From Butyrivibrio sp. AE3004 (GTDB lineage: Bacteria > Bacillota > Clostridia > Lachnospirales > Lachnospiraceae), in the NCBI RefSeq assembly GCF_000703165.1, contig NZ_JNLQ01000002.1:248001-312000 (forward strand): 64,000 nt of DNA, given 5' to 3'. Shown here one piece after another: positions 7,311 through 15,460 of the stretch (position 1 is the first letter of the stretch; each line of letters starts with the position of its first letter). A program made the translations under genes and the position numbers. The notes beneath the pieces were generated by a model. It was not told the DNA's origin. It worked only from the letters and a program-made list of their open reading frames with translations, and made no database searches.

Positions 7311-8264
7311 ATGATAAAAATCGAATTATTATCAGAGACAAATTTCTGTTTAGAATCATTAGATTCATATAACAGAAAACAGAATGTAAATAAAGTATAT
7401 CGAAGAATAGACGGAGAATATGTATTAATAGAATGCAAATATACCGAAGATTGGGACTTAAGCCAAAAGCGTTCTGTGGCAAAGCAAATAAGCAGTGATG
7501 ACTATATTACATACATCGCATTAGAAAATGATAAAGTTGTTGGCTTTGTTGGGCTATTAAAGAAACTAAACGGTCCTTACATGATTCTTGATATGATGCA
7601 GGTATCTTCTGAATACAGAGGCCAAGGTGTTGGCAGACGATTATTTGAATTGGGAAAAGCGGAAGCAAGAAAAGCTGGTGCACAGGCTCTGTACATATCT
7701 GCCTGTTCTTCTGAGGAGACGATTGCATTTTACAGAGCAATGGGAAGTAGCCTGGCAAGCATTCCTATAAAAGAACTTGCTGAAAAGGAACCATATGACC
7801 TTCAGATGATCTGTCCTGTAATAGACTGCGACAGATACTCGGAGATGAAACTGACAGAGAATATGATTCGTTGGGCTGAATGCAAACTTGGCAGCACGGA
7901 ATATGCAGGCTGGTGTCTTGCATTTATCGAGGATGCACTTGAAATCAGCAATCATATCGAAATATTTGGTGGAGATTCTGCAAAGGAATCCTGCGAGATG
8001 TACAAGGACGCGCTGCGAGGCGGAGTTCCGGAGCGAGGTGCTTTCGTATTCTATGACTGCCTGTGTCAAAGCGAAAACGGCCCAGTCAACTGGGGACATT
8101 GCGGCATTAGTTTCGGGGACGGTCGTGTGATCCATGCGTGGGACGTGGTCCGAATTGACGACTATCTGGCAATAGAAAAGCTGACGGCGCTGACCGGAGA
8201 TCATCCGAAATACCTGGGATGGGTGGCGCTTGAACGCGTACTGAATCAAAAACCAGGAGTGTAA
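7311..8264 (+). CDS. GNAT fused to an NlpC/P60-like hydrolase domain
   Basis: 317 residues in two parts. Residues 1-175 are a GNAT: motif A is MMQVSSEYRGQGVGRRLFEL and motif B is SSEETIAFYRAMGSS. Residues 180-317 look like a compact NlpC/P60 or CHAP-like cysteine peptidase, with candidate nucleophile Cys in TEYAGWCLAFIED and candidate His residues in WGHCGISFGDGRVIHAWD. The GNAT half is a close relative of the broken gene at 32720, which has no peptidase part. No signal peptide is present, so the peptidase-like part would act in the cytosol unless released. The GNAT call is firm; the second domain is by motif only. Confidence 0.65.
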   Translation: MIKIELLSETNFCLESLDSYNRKQNVNKVYRRIDGEYVLIECKYTEDWDLSQKRSVAKQISSDDYITYIALENDKVVGFVGLLKKLNGPYMILDMMQVSSEYRGQGVGRRLFELGKAEARKAGAQALYISACSSEETIAFYRAMGSSLASIPIKELAEKEPYDLQMICPVIDCDRYSEMKLTENMIRWAECKLGSTEYAGWCLAFIEDALEISNHIEIFGGDSAKESCEMYKDALRGGVPERGAFVFYDCLCQSENGPVNWGHCGISFGDGRVIHAWDVVRIDDYLAIEKLTALTGDHPKYLGWVALERVLNQKPGV

Positions 8265-8344
8265 TTTCACAATTTCAATTTGCCGGGCTGAGATGTTAGC
8301 ACTTTATATTTTAATATTATGTACTACTGTGAGGAGTATGACTA

Positions 8345-8818
8345 ATGAGCAATGTTATTTTTGACATGGCCGGTAAAGATGACATATCTGAGTTGGTTCG
8401 TTTGAGAATTGCATATATGATAGACGATTTTGGAACTATCAGTGAATATGAGCGGCAATGTATGGAGGAACAACTTCCGGGATATTTTGACAGAAGACTT
8501 GGAAAAGAACTGATCGCATTTATTGCAAGGGCAGAAGGCCGGTTGGTGGCAGCGGCATATCTGCTGATCATTGAGAAGCCGGCGAACCCGTTTTTACCCA
8601 ATGGACTTGATGGAGAAGTGCTCAGTGTATATACAGAGAATGAATACCGTGGAAAGGGTATCTGCACACAGCTGATGAAGAACATGATAGAGTTCGCGAA
8701 AGAAAACAAATTATGCCGAATAGACTTAATGGCAACAGATGAAGGTTATCCGGTCTATAAAAAAGTTGGCTTTGAAGACCGGACTCAGAAATACTTAGAT
8801 ATGCGTTTGAAGTTGTAA
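8345..8818 (+). CDS. GNAT family N-acetyltransferase
   Basis: 157 residues. Motif A is EVLSVYTENEYRGKGICTQL (loop R-G-K-G-I), motif B DEGYPVYKKVGFEDRT. The N-terminal half has the usual helix that binds an acceptor amine (SELVRLRIAYMIDD). ATG preceded by GTGAGGAGTATGACTA. A strong terminator follows at 8849. Ligand not predictable. Confidence 0.8.
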   Translation: MSNVIFDMAGKDDISELVRLRIAYMIDDFGTISEYERQCMEEQLPGYFDRRLGKELIAFIARAEGRLVAAAYLLIIEKPANPFLPNGLDGEVLSVYTENEYRGKGICTQLMKNMIEFAKENKLCRIDLMATDEGYPVYKKVGFEDRTQKYLDMRLKL

Positions 8819-8848
8819 GTGATATCGCTTTATCTTCTTTCGTAAACA

Positions 8849-8925
8849 AACGGTGTAAGCCCGAACAAAAAAGCAGATCACATTTATATTAGTAACCTGC
8901 CCTTTTGTTCGGGCTTCACGCCGTT
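8849..8925 (+). terminator. Long terminator hairpin beside the insertion element
   Basis: The 5' arm 8849-8870 and 3' arm 8903-8925 pair over about 22 bases (core AAGCCCGAACAAAA / TTTTGTTCGGGCTT) around a 32-base loop, then six Ts. It ends eight bases before the left inverted repeat of the element. Confidence 0.75.
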
Positions 8926-8932
8926 TTTTATC

Positions 8933-8949
8933 AAATTGAACTAAGTCGC
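8933..8949 (+). repeat. Left terminal inverted repeat of the IS91-like element
   Basis: AAATTGAACTAAGTCGC; its exact reverse complement is at 11417-11433. It directly follows the T-run of the long hairpin. Confidence 0.8.
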
Positions 8950-9118
8950 GTCCGGGTGTCAGCTGTGGAAATTCAATCCATTACCTTACACTCGATTTTT
9001 GAACGATCTATGAGACCTGCTTATGGATAGCTACATAAATGAAAGCTTTGAGTTTGGTTTTTTTCACGCAAAATAAGCCTTTGTGAAAAGGCCTGGTAGA
9101 AGTATTCAGTTGATTCTT

Positions 9119-10270
9119 TTAACAAAGCATGTATCTGCCTCTTACAGTGTAACTAATAAGGGGAGAACCGCATTTGGCGCAGGTGCAGATATCACGGTTA
9201 TATAGGATTTTAAGTTTCTCTGCGACGCTCTTATTTCTAACCCTTGATATATACTGCTGGCAGCCAATAAGGTTCCTGCAAAGGGTTATGTTATCTTTCT
9301 TGCAGCGGCAGGCAAGAATCCCATAGTATCTGATCTTTACAAAACCTGGTGGTAATACATGAAGAAGGAACCTTGATAAGAAGATCTCTCCTGAGATAGT
9401 CATGGGATGGTATTTACCATCGGTTTTATAATCCTTGGCGTTGAAAGTAACTGTTTCTTCGTCCATGTCTACAATTCGACGATTGCTGATGGCAATGCGA
9501 TGAGTATATTTTCCAAGATACTGGAAAACTTCCTGTGCGCCGGCAAATGTCCTCTTTGAATAGACAACCCAGTCCGTTTCATACAGCTTATTCATCAGTT
9601 CCTTGAATTCATAATCGTTTTTAAGATAGGATGATTGGCCGGTATATTTGAGTTTTCCTGTGTCATGTAACAACTTCAACTCGCTTAAGTAGTAACGCCT
9701 GAATACAGGGGACATGACTTTTACAGGAAGAAAAAACTTATGGCCTTTGTCTTTCCAGTGATTGTTTTTATCCAGCCCGCCGCCAAGAACAATTACATGC
9801 AGATGTGGGTGGTAATTAAGCATGGAACCCCAGGTATGAAGAACACAGATGTAACCAATCCTGGCTCCAAAGTGCTGGGGATCCTTTGATAATTCTGAGA
9901 GTGTTTTGTTAGCTGCATGGTAAAGAGCATCGTATAGGAGTTTCTGATTGGAATACACAAGTGCATAAAGTTGGCTTGGAATGGAAAAGACTGTGTGAAA
10001 ATATGGGGCATCCAGCACATCCTCACGGCGTAGATCAATCCATTCATCTATGTTCATGCCCTGACACATCGGACAATGGCGGTTCTTGCATGAATTATAG
10101 TGGATGTAAGTTGAATGGCAGGATTCACACTCACTGACATGTGCTCCCATTTCAGCAGTCCGGCAATTCCTGATACATCGTATGGCATTTAGCTGCACAT
10201 CAGAAAAAGATCTGTCAGCAATAGTGGGAAGAAACTGTTCAAAAACATCCTGTATAGTTACATTACTCAT
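9119..10270 (-). CDS. IS91-family HUH (Y2-type) transposase
   Basis: 383 residues. The N-terminal zinc-binding domain shows CESCHSTYIHYNSCKNRHCP and CQG. The HUH metal site is HPHLHVIVLGGG near residue 150. The candidate catalytic tyrosines lie in YLGKYTHRIAISNRR near residue 245. The tail has a second Cys-rich knuckle (CTCAKCGSPL). This is the single-strand nickase of the IS91/IS801 group. Its start overlaps the end of the recombinase gene by eight bases, so the two are translationally coupled. It appears full length and intact. Confidence 0.9.
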   Translation of the reverse strand: MSNVTIQDVFEQFLPTIADRSFSDVQLNAIRCIRNCRTAEMGAHVSECESCHSTYIHYNSCKNRHCPMCQGMNIDEWIDLRREDVLDAPYFHTVFSIPSQLYALVYSNQKLLYDALYHAANKTLSELSKDPQHFGARIGYICVLHTWGSMLNYHPHLHVIVLGGGLDKNNHWKDKGHKFFLPVKVMSPVFRRYYLSELKLLHDTGKLKYTGQSSYLKNDYEFKELMNKLYETDWVVYSKRTFAGAQEVFQYLGKYTHRIAISNRRIVDMDEETVTFNAKDYKTDGKYHPMTISGEIFLSRFLLHVLPPGFVKIRYYGILACRCKKDNITLCRNLIGCQQYISRVRNKSVAEKLKILYNRDICTCAKCGSPLISYTVRGRYMLC

Positions 10271-11171
10271 CCTTCATGCCCTCAGACTTCTTTTTTGAAG
10301 ACTTTTTGCTGGTAGAAGAGCCCTTGCGTTGGGATTTCTTTTTTCTGTCCAGGGGACTCTTTATACCCATCAAAGATTTGTTTGTAACATTTATGTATAC
10401 TGCTGTGGAATTGGGAGACCTATGTCCAAGCATGGACTGTACATACTCACGCTTAGTGTCATCTTCAATAAGATGTGTTGCGAAGGAATGGCGAAGAACG
10501 TGGGGATGGATTTTGATACCAGCTTCGGCTCCGACTTTTTTGAGCATTATCTGTATAGCGCCGGGCTTTAAGGGACGATGAGGTCTCCTAAGGGTAACAA
10601 ATAGAGTATCCCGTGGTTCAGGACAGGAATACCAATACTGTTTTAGAAGTTCCAAAGCTCTTTCAGACAGAATGGTCCAGTGATCACCATGATTCTTTGA
10701 ATTTCTTACATGAACCTGCATGGTAGACATGTAAATATCTGAGGGAGCAAGCTTACAAACCTCACCGACTCTGAGGCCTGAGGAATAGGTAAGAGCGATG
10801 ATTGCTTTGTTTCTGATATTTGTAGAAGTATCAATCAGTTTTTCAATATCATCTCTGGAAGCAACCTGTGGTAACGTCCAGTTTCTCTTCATTCGGGGAA
10901 CTATATCAAGGTCCCAGGTGATGTGAAGAATGTATCTGTAGAAGAAAACAAGCGCAGAATTAATGCCATTACAGCTTTCCGGCGTGACACCATCATTTCG
11001 CTTTTTTATGATATATTCCCGCGCATCATAAAGCGTAAGTTCATTGAAAGGTTTGTTTCCGGTCCATTCCAGAAATTTACCTATATGATATGTGTATTGC
11101 TTACAAGTGCCCTCAGACCGATTCCTGATCCTGCACTCTTCATGAATCTGTCTTTTTAATGATTCGTCCAT
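10263..11171 (-). CDS. Tyrosine recombinase (phage-integrase family) of the element
   Basis: 302 residues. An N-terminal SAM-like core-binding domain (EECRIRNRSEGTCKQYTYHI) is followed by the catalytic domain with Arg I in SSGLRVGEVCKL, H-x-x-R in HVLRHSFATHL and the nucleophile Tyr near TAVYINV, after LGHRSPN. The C-terminus is a basic Lys/Ser-rich tail. The start is supported by GGAGG in CGGAGGTTTTATT. This recombinase-plus-HUH pairing recurs in a subset of IS91-like elements. Its role in transposition is not known to me. Confidence 0.85.
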   Translation of the reverse strand: MDESLKRQIHEECRIRNRSEGTCKQYTYHIGKFLEWTGNKPFNELTLYDAREYIIKKRNDGVTPESCNGINSALVFFYRYILHITWDLDIVPRMKRNWTLPQVASRDDIEKLIDTSTNIRNKAIIALTYSSGLRVGEVCKLAPSDIYMSTMQVHVRNSKNHGDHWTILSERALELLKQYWYSCPEPRDTLFVTLRRPHRPLKPGAIQIMLKKVGAEAGIKIHPHVLRHSFATHLIEDDTKREYVQSMLGHRSPNSTAVYINVTNKSLMGIKSPLDRKKKSQRKGSSTSKKSSKKKSEGMKDE

Positions 11172-11416
11172 AATAAAACCTCCGTAAATGTAGTAGTAAA
11201 AATGTGGTTACTACTGGTTACGGAGGGTAACGAATTCTGTGAATATACTTGTAAGGCTTGTTTGTAGGTGATATTCTCTTCATAGCAGTAGTAGTGGCTT
11301 TTGGTAATGATAGGTTTTTGTGTGGTAACTTAAACATACATCATCATAGCTTCACTATCTACTGCTTTTTAAGTAAAAGAAAACGCTGCGCCACAGCCTT
11401 GGCAGGCCGTCGCGCA

Positions 11417-11433
11417 GCGACTTAGTTCAATTT
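11417..11433 (-). repeat. Right terminal inverted repeat of the IS91-like element
   Basis: GCGACTTAGTTCAATTT, the exact reverse complement of 8933-8949. It overlaps the 3' arm of a GC hairpin (CGCTGCGC 11384-11391 with GCGCAGCG 11412-11419) that may serve as a transposase recognition structure. Confidence 0.8.
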
Positions 11434-11480
11434 CAGGATAACTTAGAAAGACGAATCGGGATTAGTAGACGGAGGAGACT

Positions 11481-12059
11481 ATGTTAAATGATTATGCAAT
11501 AGACAAGCCAATTCTTGAAACAGACAGACTGATTATTCGTATGCTTAACGAAAACGATGTGGATGATTTAAAAGAGTGGTTGGGAAGAGATGAAATTTAT
11601 ACATATTGGGGAAGAAAAGCAAGCAAGGGCGAGAAAAATCCTGAACTCATGTTTATTGATCCACGTCCTTGGGTAAAAAGAAAACCTTCTCTTGATCTTG
11701 ACTGGGGAATTGTATTGAAAGAAACCAATAAAGTGGTAGGTATGATCGCAGTATTTGATATTCAAAATGCCAGAATGGGCGATATAGCATACAGGATTAA
11801 TCCTGAGTACTGGAGCATGGGAATTACTACAGAAGCTTTGAAGGAAGTGTTACGGTTTGTATTTGAGAACACAGAAATTGACCGATTGAATGGACGGGTG
11901 GATGTGAGAAATGCTGCTTCAAATAAGGTTATGGAAAAATGTGGTTTTATAAAAGAAGGAACCGTTCGTCAAGGAAAAATGGTTTCCGTTTATTGCGACT
12001 ATAATATCTACGGTATGCTTAGAGAAGATTATATGAACATGCAAGGCATAAATGGTTAG
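11481..12059 (+). CDS. RimJ/RimL-type GNAT acetyltransferase
   Basis: 192 residues of the Acetyltransf_3 type: it opens ILETDRLIIRMLNENDVDD, the standard RimJ/RimL start. It continues with AYRINPEYWSMGITTEALKE (motif A, W-x-x-G-I-x-T) and RVDVRNAASNKVMEKCGFIK (motif B). Relatives acetylate N-terminal amines of ribosomal proteins or small amines. ATG follows GGAGGAGACT. It is the first gene right of the insertion element. Confidence 0.85.
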   Translation: MLNDYAIDKPILETDRLIIRMLNENDVDDLKEWLGRDEIYTYWGRKASKGEKNPELMFIDPRPWVKRKPSLDLDWGIVLKETNKVVGMIAVFDIQNARMGDIAYRINPEYWSMGITTEALKEVLRFVFENTEIDRLNGRVDVRNAASNKVMEKCGFIKEGTVRQGKMVSVYCDYNIYGMLREDYMNMQGING

Positions 12060-12127
12060 ACAAATTCAGGTTTGCTGATTTGATTATCTTCCATATAATG
12101 TGCTACGGAGGAGCAATATAAAAAGAT

Positions 12128-12361
12128 ATGGAAACACTACGTAAAGTTTCAAAAATCATAGATATATTTGTGTTTATAGCAACTACTCTGGCTATTGCGG
12201 GCGTGTTCTATGAAGGAATGACTTTGAAATGGTATAGCATAGTGGGAATATTTGTAATCTGTATGGATTATTCCTTTATGGCTGCAACTATCATTCACCT
12301 TATTGTGGATAGAAAAGGAAAAATGATATGGTTCCACATATTCTCCATCCTTTATACGTAA
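12128..12361 (+). CDS. Small membrane protein, possibly truncated
   Basis: 77 residues with two predicted membrane helices (IFVFIATTLAIAGVFYEG and YSIVGIFVICMDYSFMAATI) and a basic C-terminal loop. GGAGG lies 16 bases upstream, longer than usual. At its 3' end it runs into the middle of a MATE gene in another frame, so the natural C-terminus may be lost. Family not recognised. Confidence 0.45.
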   Translation: METLRKVSKIIDIFVFIATTLAIAGVFYEGMTLKWYSIVGIFVICMDYSFMAATIIHLIVDRKGKMIWFHIFSILYT

Positions 12362-13196
12362 GTGCCGCAGCGTCAGTGGTAAATACAGTCCTTAATTTTG
12401 TTCTTATATTTGGATTTATTGGAATGCCGGCATTGGGGGTTAAGGGCGCAGCAATAGCGAGCTTATTTTCTCAGGTAGTGAATCTGGCTTTAATGGTCTT
12501 TTTCTATGCAAAAACTGTTCGTTTAAGTTTGGTCTTAGAATGAATAAGGAAGAGATATGGCAGTATATTGTTATGCTCATGCCGATTGTTCTAAATGAAT
12601 TTCTATGGACTGTGGGACAGAATGTAAACACATATATCTATGGTCATATGGGGACCAATGAGCTGGCAGGAATGTCTCTTACCGGGCCTATTCAGGGGCT
12701 TCTTATCGGGGCGCTTTCCGGACTTGCACAGGCGGCAGGAATCCTTATAGGAAAAAGACTTGGTGAGAAGGAATATGACAAAGCTTATAGTGAATCCCAA
12801 CAGCTATGTCTATATGGCTTTGCTGGTGCGGTGATATTGTCGACTCTTTTGGTTATTTTAAGGAGTCTGTATATCGGATTTTTTAAGGTGGACTTAGATG
12901 TCAGGGGAATTGGTGGGCAGCTTCTTTTGGCTTTTGCAATCCTTGCTCCGGTGAAAGTTATGAATATGATCCTTGGCGGTGGGATTATTAGAAGCGGAGG
13001 ACGTACCAAGTATATTATGATAATAGACATGTTGGGAACCTGGCTTGTTGGAGCTCCACTTGGTTTGTATGCTGGACTGGTGCTTAAGCTGCCTATTGTG
13101 TGGACATATTTTATTTTGTCACAGGAAGAGCTGTTCAGGCTGGTTATTACTATATTTATGTTTAGAAGTAAGAAGTGGATGAATACTATTACATAA
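12346..13196 (+). pseudogene. MATE efflux pump, C-terminal two-thirds with a frameshift
   Basis: Frame one (12346-12530) encodes HPLYVSAAASVVNTVLNFVL and the Gly/Ala repeat GMPALGVKGAAIASL typical of mid-MATE. At about 12520 the frame shifts; restoring one T in AGTTTGG would give SFGLRMNKEEIW and continue into 12540-13196 with six more helices (for example GMSLTGPIQGLLIGALSGLA). The N-terminal third is missing and replaced by the preceding small gene. The surviving half is otherwise open. The single-base change sits in a T run, so it could be a sequencing error. Confidence 0.65.
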
Positions 13197-13198
13197 TC

Positions 13199-13321
13199 AC
13201 TGTGGCAAATCCTTATGGTTTCTATCTTCTTTATGAGAGCCTTGGCTTTATGGAGTGCGGAAGAATACCGAAGGCAAACAAGTACCAGGATGGTAATTAT
13301 GCGGAAGACATTCATAAATGA
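13199..13321 (+). pseudogene. GNAT C-terminal shard
   Basis: The 40-codon frame TVANPYGFYLLYESLGFMEC followed by GRIPKANKYQDGNYAEDIHK is a GNAT motif-B end. It begins three bases after the MATE stop, with no start codon and no acetyl-CoA motif. Confidence 0.55.
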
Positions 13322-13348
13322 TCATCACTGATGGGAAAGGAGTTTGTT

Positions 13349-13627
13349 ATGAAGGGACCTTTTGATGATATGTTTGGAAATACTCCATTTGATCTGAATA
13401 ATGACGGGCATATAGATGCCGGTGAATGGGCTTTTATAAACGATACTGTTTTCAAAGAGGATGATGAATCATCCGATTTTGATGAGGAGGAAGATGAACT
13501 CGAGGACGAGCTTGAAATGGCTGGCCTTTCCAAGGATGATCTGGAGATGATGGATCCGGATGAGAGACGCGAAGCCCTCGAAGATGCCGGTTTTGATGCT
13601 GACGATTTTGATGATTTTGATTTTTGA
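13349..13627 (+). CDS. Acidic EF-hand protein
   Basis: 92 residues from ATG 13349, chosen because GGAAAGGAG lies six bases upstream. Residues 15-26 form a canonical EF-hand loop, DLNNDGHIDAGE, with Asp/Asn at positions 1, 3, 5 and 9 and Glu at 12. The rest is extremely acidic (DEEEDELEDELE, then DADDFDDFDF at the end), giving a very low pI. It probably binds calcium. No signal peptide, so cytosolic. Its partner is unknown. It stands alone between two fragment zones. Confidence 0.7.
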   Translation: MKGPFDDMFGNTPFDLNNDGHIDAGEWAFINDTVFKEDDESSDFDEEEDELEDELEMAGLSKDDLEMMDPDERREALEDAGFDADDFDDFDF

Positions 13628-13644
13628 GCTATTTACAAATAGTT

Positions 13645-13782
13645 GTTTTTGTTTGTCATAATGCATATCCGAATGAAATGATCCATCCTCTGGGTAGTAG
13701 GGTAGTGAAGCTTGTAATGAAAAAAGCATTCTATAAAAGATTTTCCAAAAGGCTTTCGCCTCTCGATGGATATAATATATAA
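13645..13782 (+). pseudogene. Unidentified gene remnant
   Basis: A frame without a start reads VFVCHNAYPNEMIHPLGSR, then a basic tail ending PLDGYNI. Its composition is like coding DNA, but I do not recognise the family and there is no ribosome site. Confidence 0.25.
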
Positions 13783-13862
13783 TGCTCACCTAAAATTCAC
13801 CTTAAGGATTACATAAAAGAGAATCCTGTTTAAAGGATCCTCCGGGGTGACAGTATATGTTA

Positions 13863-14027
13863 TTACCAAACGAAAGTAACTGCGTTAGCTACGTCTTCAG
13901 TAATTGTATTATCTTTTACAAGCTTTCCAAGCCATTTTTCAAGGTTATCAACCTTATGGTTGGTCTGGATAAAGTGGATCTTCTTGCCTTCTACATCTGT
14001 TGAAAGAAATAATTCGTACATATACAT
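13863..14027 (-). CDS. Small hypothetical protein (54 aa)
   Basis: Minus-strand ATG with GGAGG eight bases upstream (AACGGAGGTTTCTCTT). It encodes MYMYELFLSTDVEGKKIHFI and ends AVTFVW. The sequence looks like a small beta-alpha-beta protein with a short amphipathic helix (VDNLEKWLGKLVKD). No membrane segment. It is one of few minus-strand genes here. I do not recognise the family. Confidence 0.6.
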   Translation of the reverse strand: MYMYELFLSTDVEGKKIHFIQTNHKVDNLEKWLGKLVKDNTITEDVANAVTFVW

Positions 14028-14040
14028 AAGAGAAACCTCC

Positions 14041-14397
14041 GTTTAATCTTCTTATTTTCTTTCATTCTCATTGGCCATTTGAATGTTCTTTCTCGCTTAC
14101 AGAAAATATATCGATGGGGGTCCTGATTTTCTTTAGGGCGTTTTACAATGTTTATTTTTATTTTTTTTTAAGGGAAGTTTTGAAAAAATAATACATTTTC
14201 AAAAAGGGTTAGGTGCATAATCTTCGGAGCCGATATATGTATTAGAAAGACAATCATACAGGGAACGAGACAAGCCTCCGGTTTCTGTATGGGAGCCTCC
14301 CGAGAAAGCCCGAGCTTTCAGAGGATGTAGTAAAACAAAACGATAATAAGAGATTTTTATTTAACTCCTCCTAAATATACAATATGTGCATGAATGG
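14041..14397. other. Intergenic stretch with a possible structured element
   Basis: No convincing ORF. 14041-14220 is AT-rich and probably holds the promoter of the minus-strand gene. At about 14279-14322 nested pairings (TTTCT with AGAAA, GGGAG with CTCCC, GAAAG with CTTTC) suggest a compact folded RNA or DNA element, but without a second copy this is weak. Confidence 0.3.
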
Positions 14398-14430
14398 CCT
14401 GATCAATACAGAGTTGACCAGGTTATTCTT
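14398..14430 (+). terminator. Weak terminator
   Basis: CCTGATCAA and TTGACCAGG pair with one A-C mismatch, followed by TTATTCTTTT. A near relative is at 16819. Confidence 0.5.
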
Positions 14431-14535
14431 TTGCCTTTTTATCGGGGTTATAAGGTATAATATTGCTAACAATTTGTTTGGAGAAGAAAATGGAGCGTAT
14501 GGTATAGCGTGGGCATACGATGAAGAGGTTTTTAA

Positions 14536-15147
14536 ATGGGCTATTGTGGCTGGGCTGATTTTAATGAACGGAATAAGATCTACCATGATAATGAATGGGG
14601 CATACCGGTACATGACGATAAAAAGATGTTCGAGCATCTAATGCTGGAGTGCATGCAATGTGGATTGTCCTGGGACCTGATGCTTAAAAAGCGTGAAATC
14701 TTCAGAAGCTGTTTTGACGGATTTGATTATGATAAGATAGCCGGATACGATGATGCAGATATAAAGAGGATCCTTAATACTGAGGACATGATAAAATCTC
14801 CAAGGAAGATTGCGGCTGTCATAAATAATGCAAAGTGTTTTCAGAAAGTCCGGGAAGAGTTTGGGAGCTTTTGCAATTATATGTGGGGATTTTCAGATAA
14901 TAAGGTCATTCTATATAACGGACACAGTAAGCTTGGCGGGAGAATTCCGGTGAGCAATGGTTTGTCAAAACTTATAAGCAAGGATCTGAAAAAGCGTGGT
15001 TTCAAATATGTTGGTGAGGTTACGATCTACTCACATCTTCAGGCATGCGGGATCATCAATGACCATGATGTGACATGCCCATGTTTTGCAAAGATAAATG
15101 AAGAGAACCCGACAGTTAAAAAGCGCAGGGATAAGGAAGTATATTAA
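14536..15147 (+). CDS. tag: DNA-3-methyladenine glycosylase I
   Basis: 203 residues, close to the usual 185-190 for Tag. It excises 3-methyladenine in base excision repair. Family signatures in order: GYCGWADFNERNKIYHDNEW near the start, CGLSWDLMLKKREIFR (the conserved LSW motif and helix), and DHDVTCPCF near the end, where His and Cys complete the zinc snap. ATG follows AGAGGTTTTTAA. It is the first gene of a cluster of nucleic-acid repair functions extending to rtcB. Confidence 0.9.
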   Translation: MGYCGWADFNERNKIYHDNEWGIPVHDDKKMFEHLMLECMQCGLSWDLMLKKREIFRSCFDGFDYDKIAGYDDADIKRILNTEDMIKSPRKIAAVINNAKCFQKVREEFGSFCNYMWGFSDNKVILYNGHSKLGGRIPVSNGLSKLISKDLKKRGFKYVGEVTIYSHLQACGIINDHDVTCPCFAKINEENPTVKKRRDKEVY

Positions 15148-15307
15148 GAAAGCAGTCTACACTTGGGTATGGATAAAACCTCGGAATGTTGGATATATCT
15201 GCAAGGAATGTAAATGTGTTCTGATGGATTATTAAGGCTGGAAGATTTGCAGACGCAATCGATTCGGTTATAGTGAAAATACAGTATTGTATTTGAAAGG
15301 AGGCAGC

Positions 15308-15451
15308 ATGGATAATAAGGATAAAAGAAATGATAATGAAAACAATGGCAAGTCCGGTATTGAGTACGGAGCCATGGCACTTTTGTCTGTGCTGGCTGTA
15401 CCGGTGATATTGCTGGCAGGTTTTCTGCTTGATGATAAGAGAAAGAAGTGA
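15308..15451 (+). CDS. Small single-pass membrane protein (47 aa)
   Basis: ATG after GAAAGGAGGCAGC, a near-perfect ribosome site. The N-terminal half is hydrophilic and Asn/Lys-rich (MDNKDKRNDNENNGKSG), then one membrane helix (MALLSVLAVPVILLAGFLL) and a basic end DDKRKK. It ends nine bases before kptA and is probably cotranscribed. Function unknown. Confidence 0.6.
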   Translation: MDNKDKRNDNENNGKSGIEYGAMALLSVLAVPVILLAGFLLDDKRKK

Positions 15452-15460
15452 AGATTGAGA

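Larger units (their letters stand above)
8933..11433. mobile_element. IS91-like insertion element with tyrosine recombinase
   Basis: A 2.5 kb unit holding two overlapping minus-strand genes, recombinase then HUH transposase, bounded by a perfect 17-bp inverted repeat (8933-8949 and 11417-11433). IS91 elements normally lack inverted termini and move by rolling-circle transfer, so the repeat is unusual. I see no clear target duplication: the left flank ends in TTTTTTATC and the right begins CAGGATAAC. The non-coding ends are about 170 bp (left) and 260 bp (right). Confidence 0.75.

Noticed and set aside
11384..11419. GC hairpin at the right end of the insertion element as a terminator
   Set aside because: No T-run follows, and its 3' arm overlaps the inverted repeat, so it belongs to the element end.
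13312..13533. Minus-strand poly-serine ORF
   Set aside because: It is the antisense reading of the acidic GAT/GAA-rich EF-hand gene, without a ribosome site.
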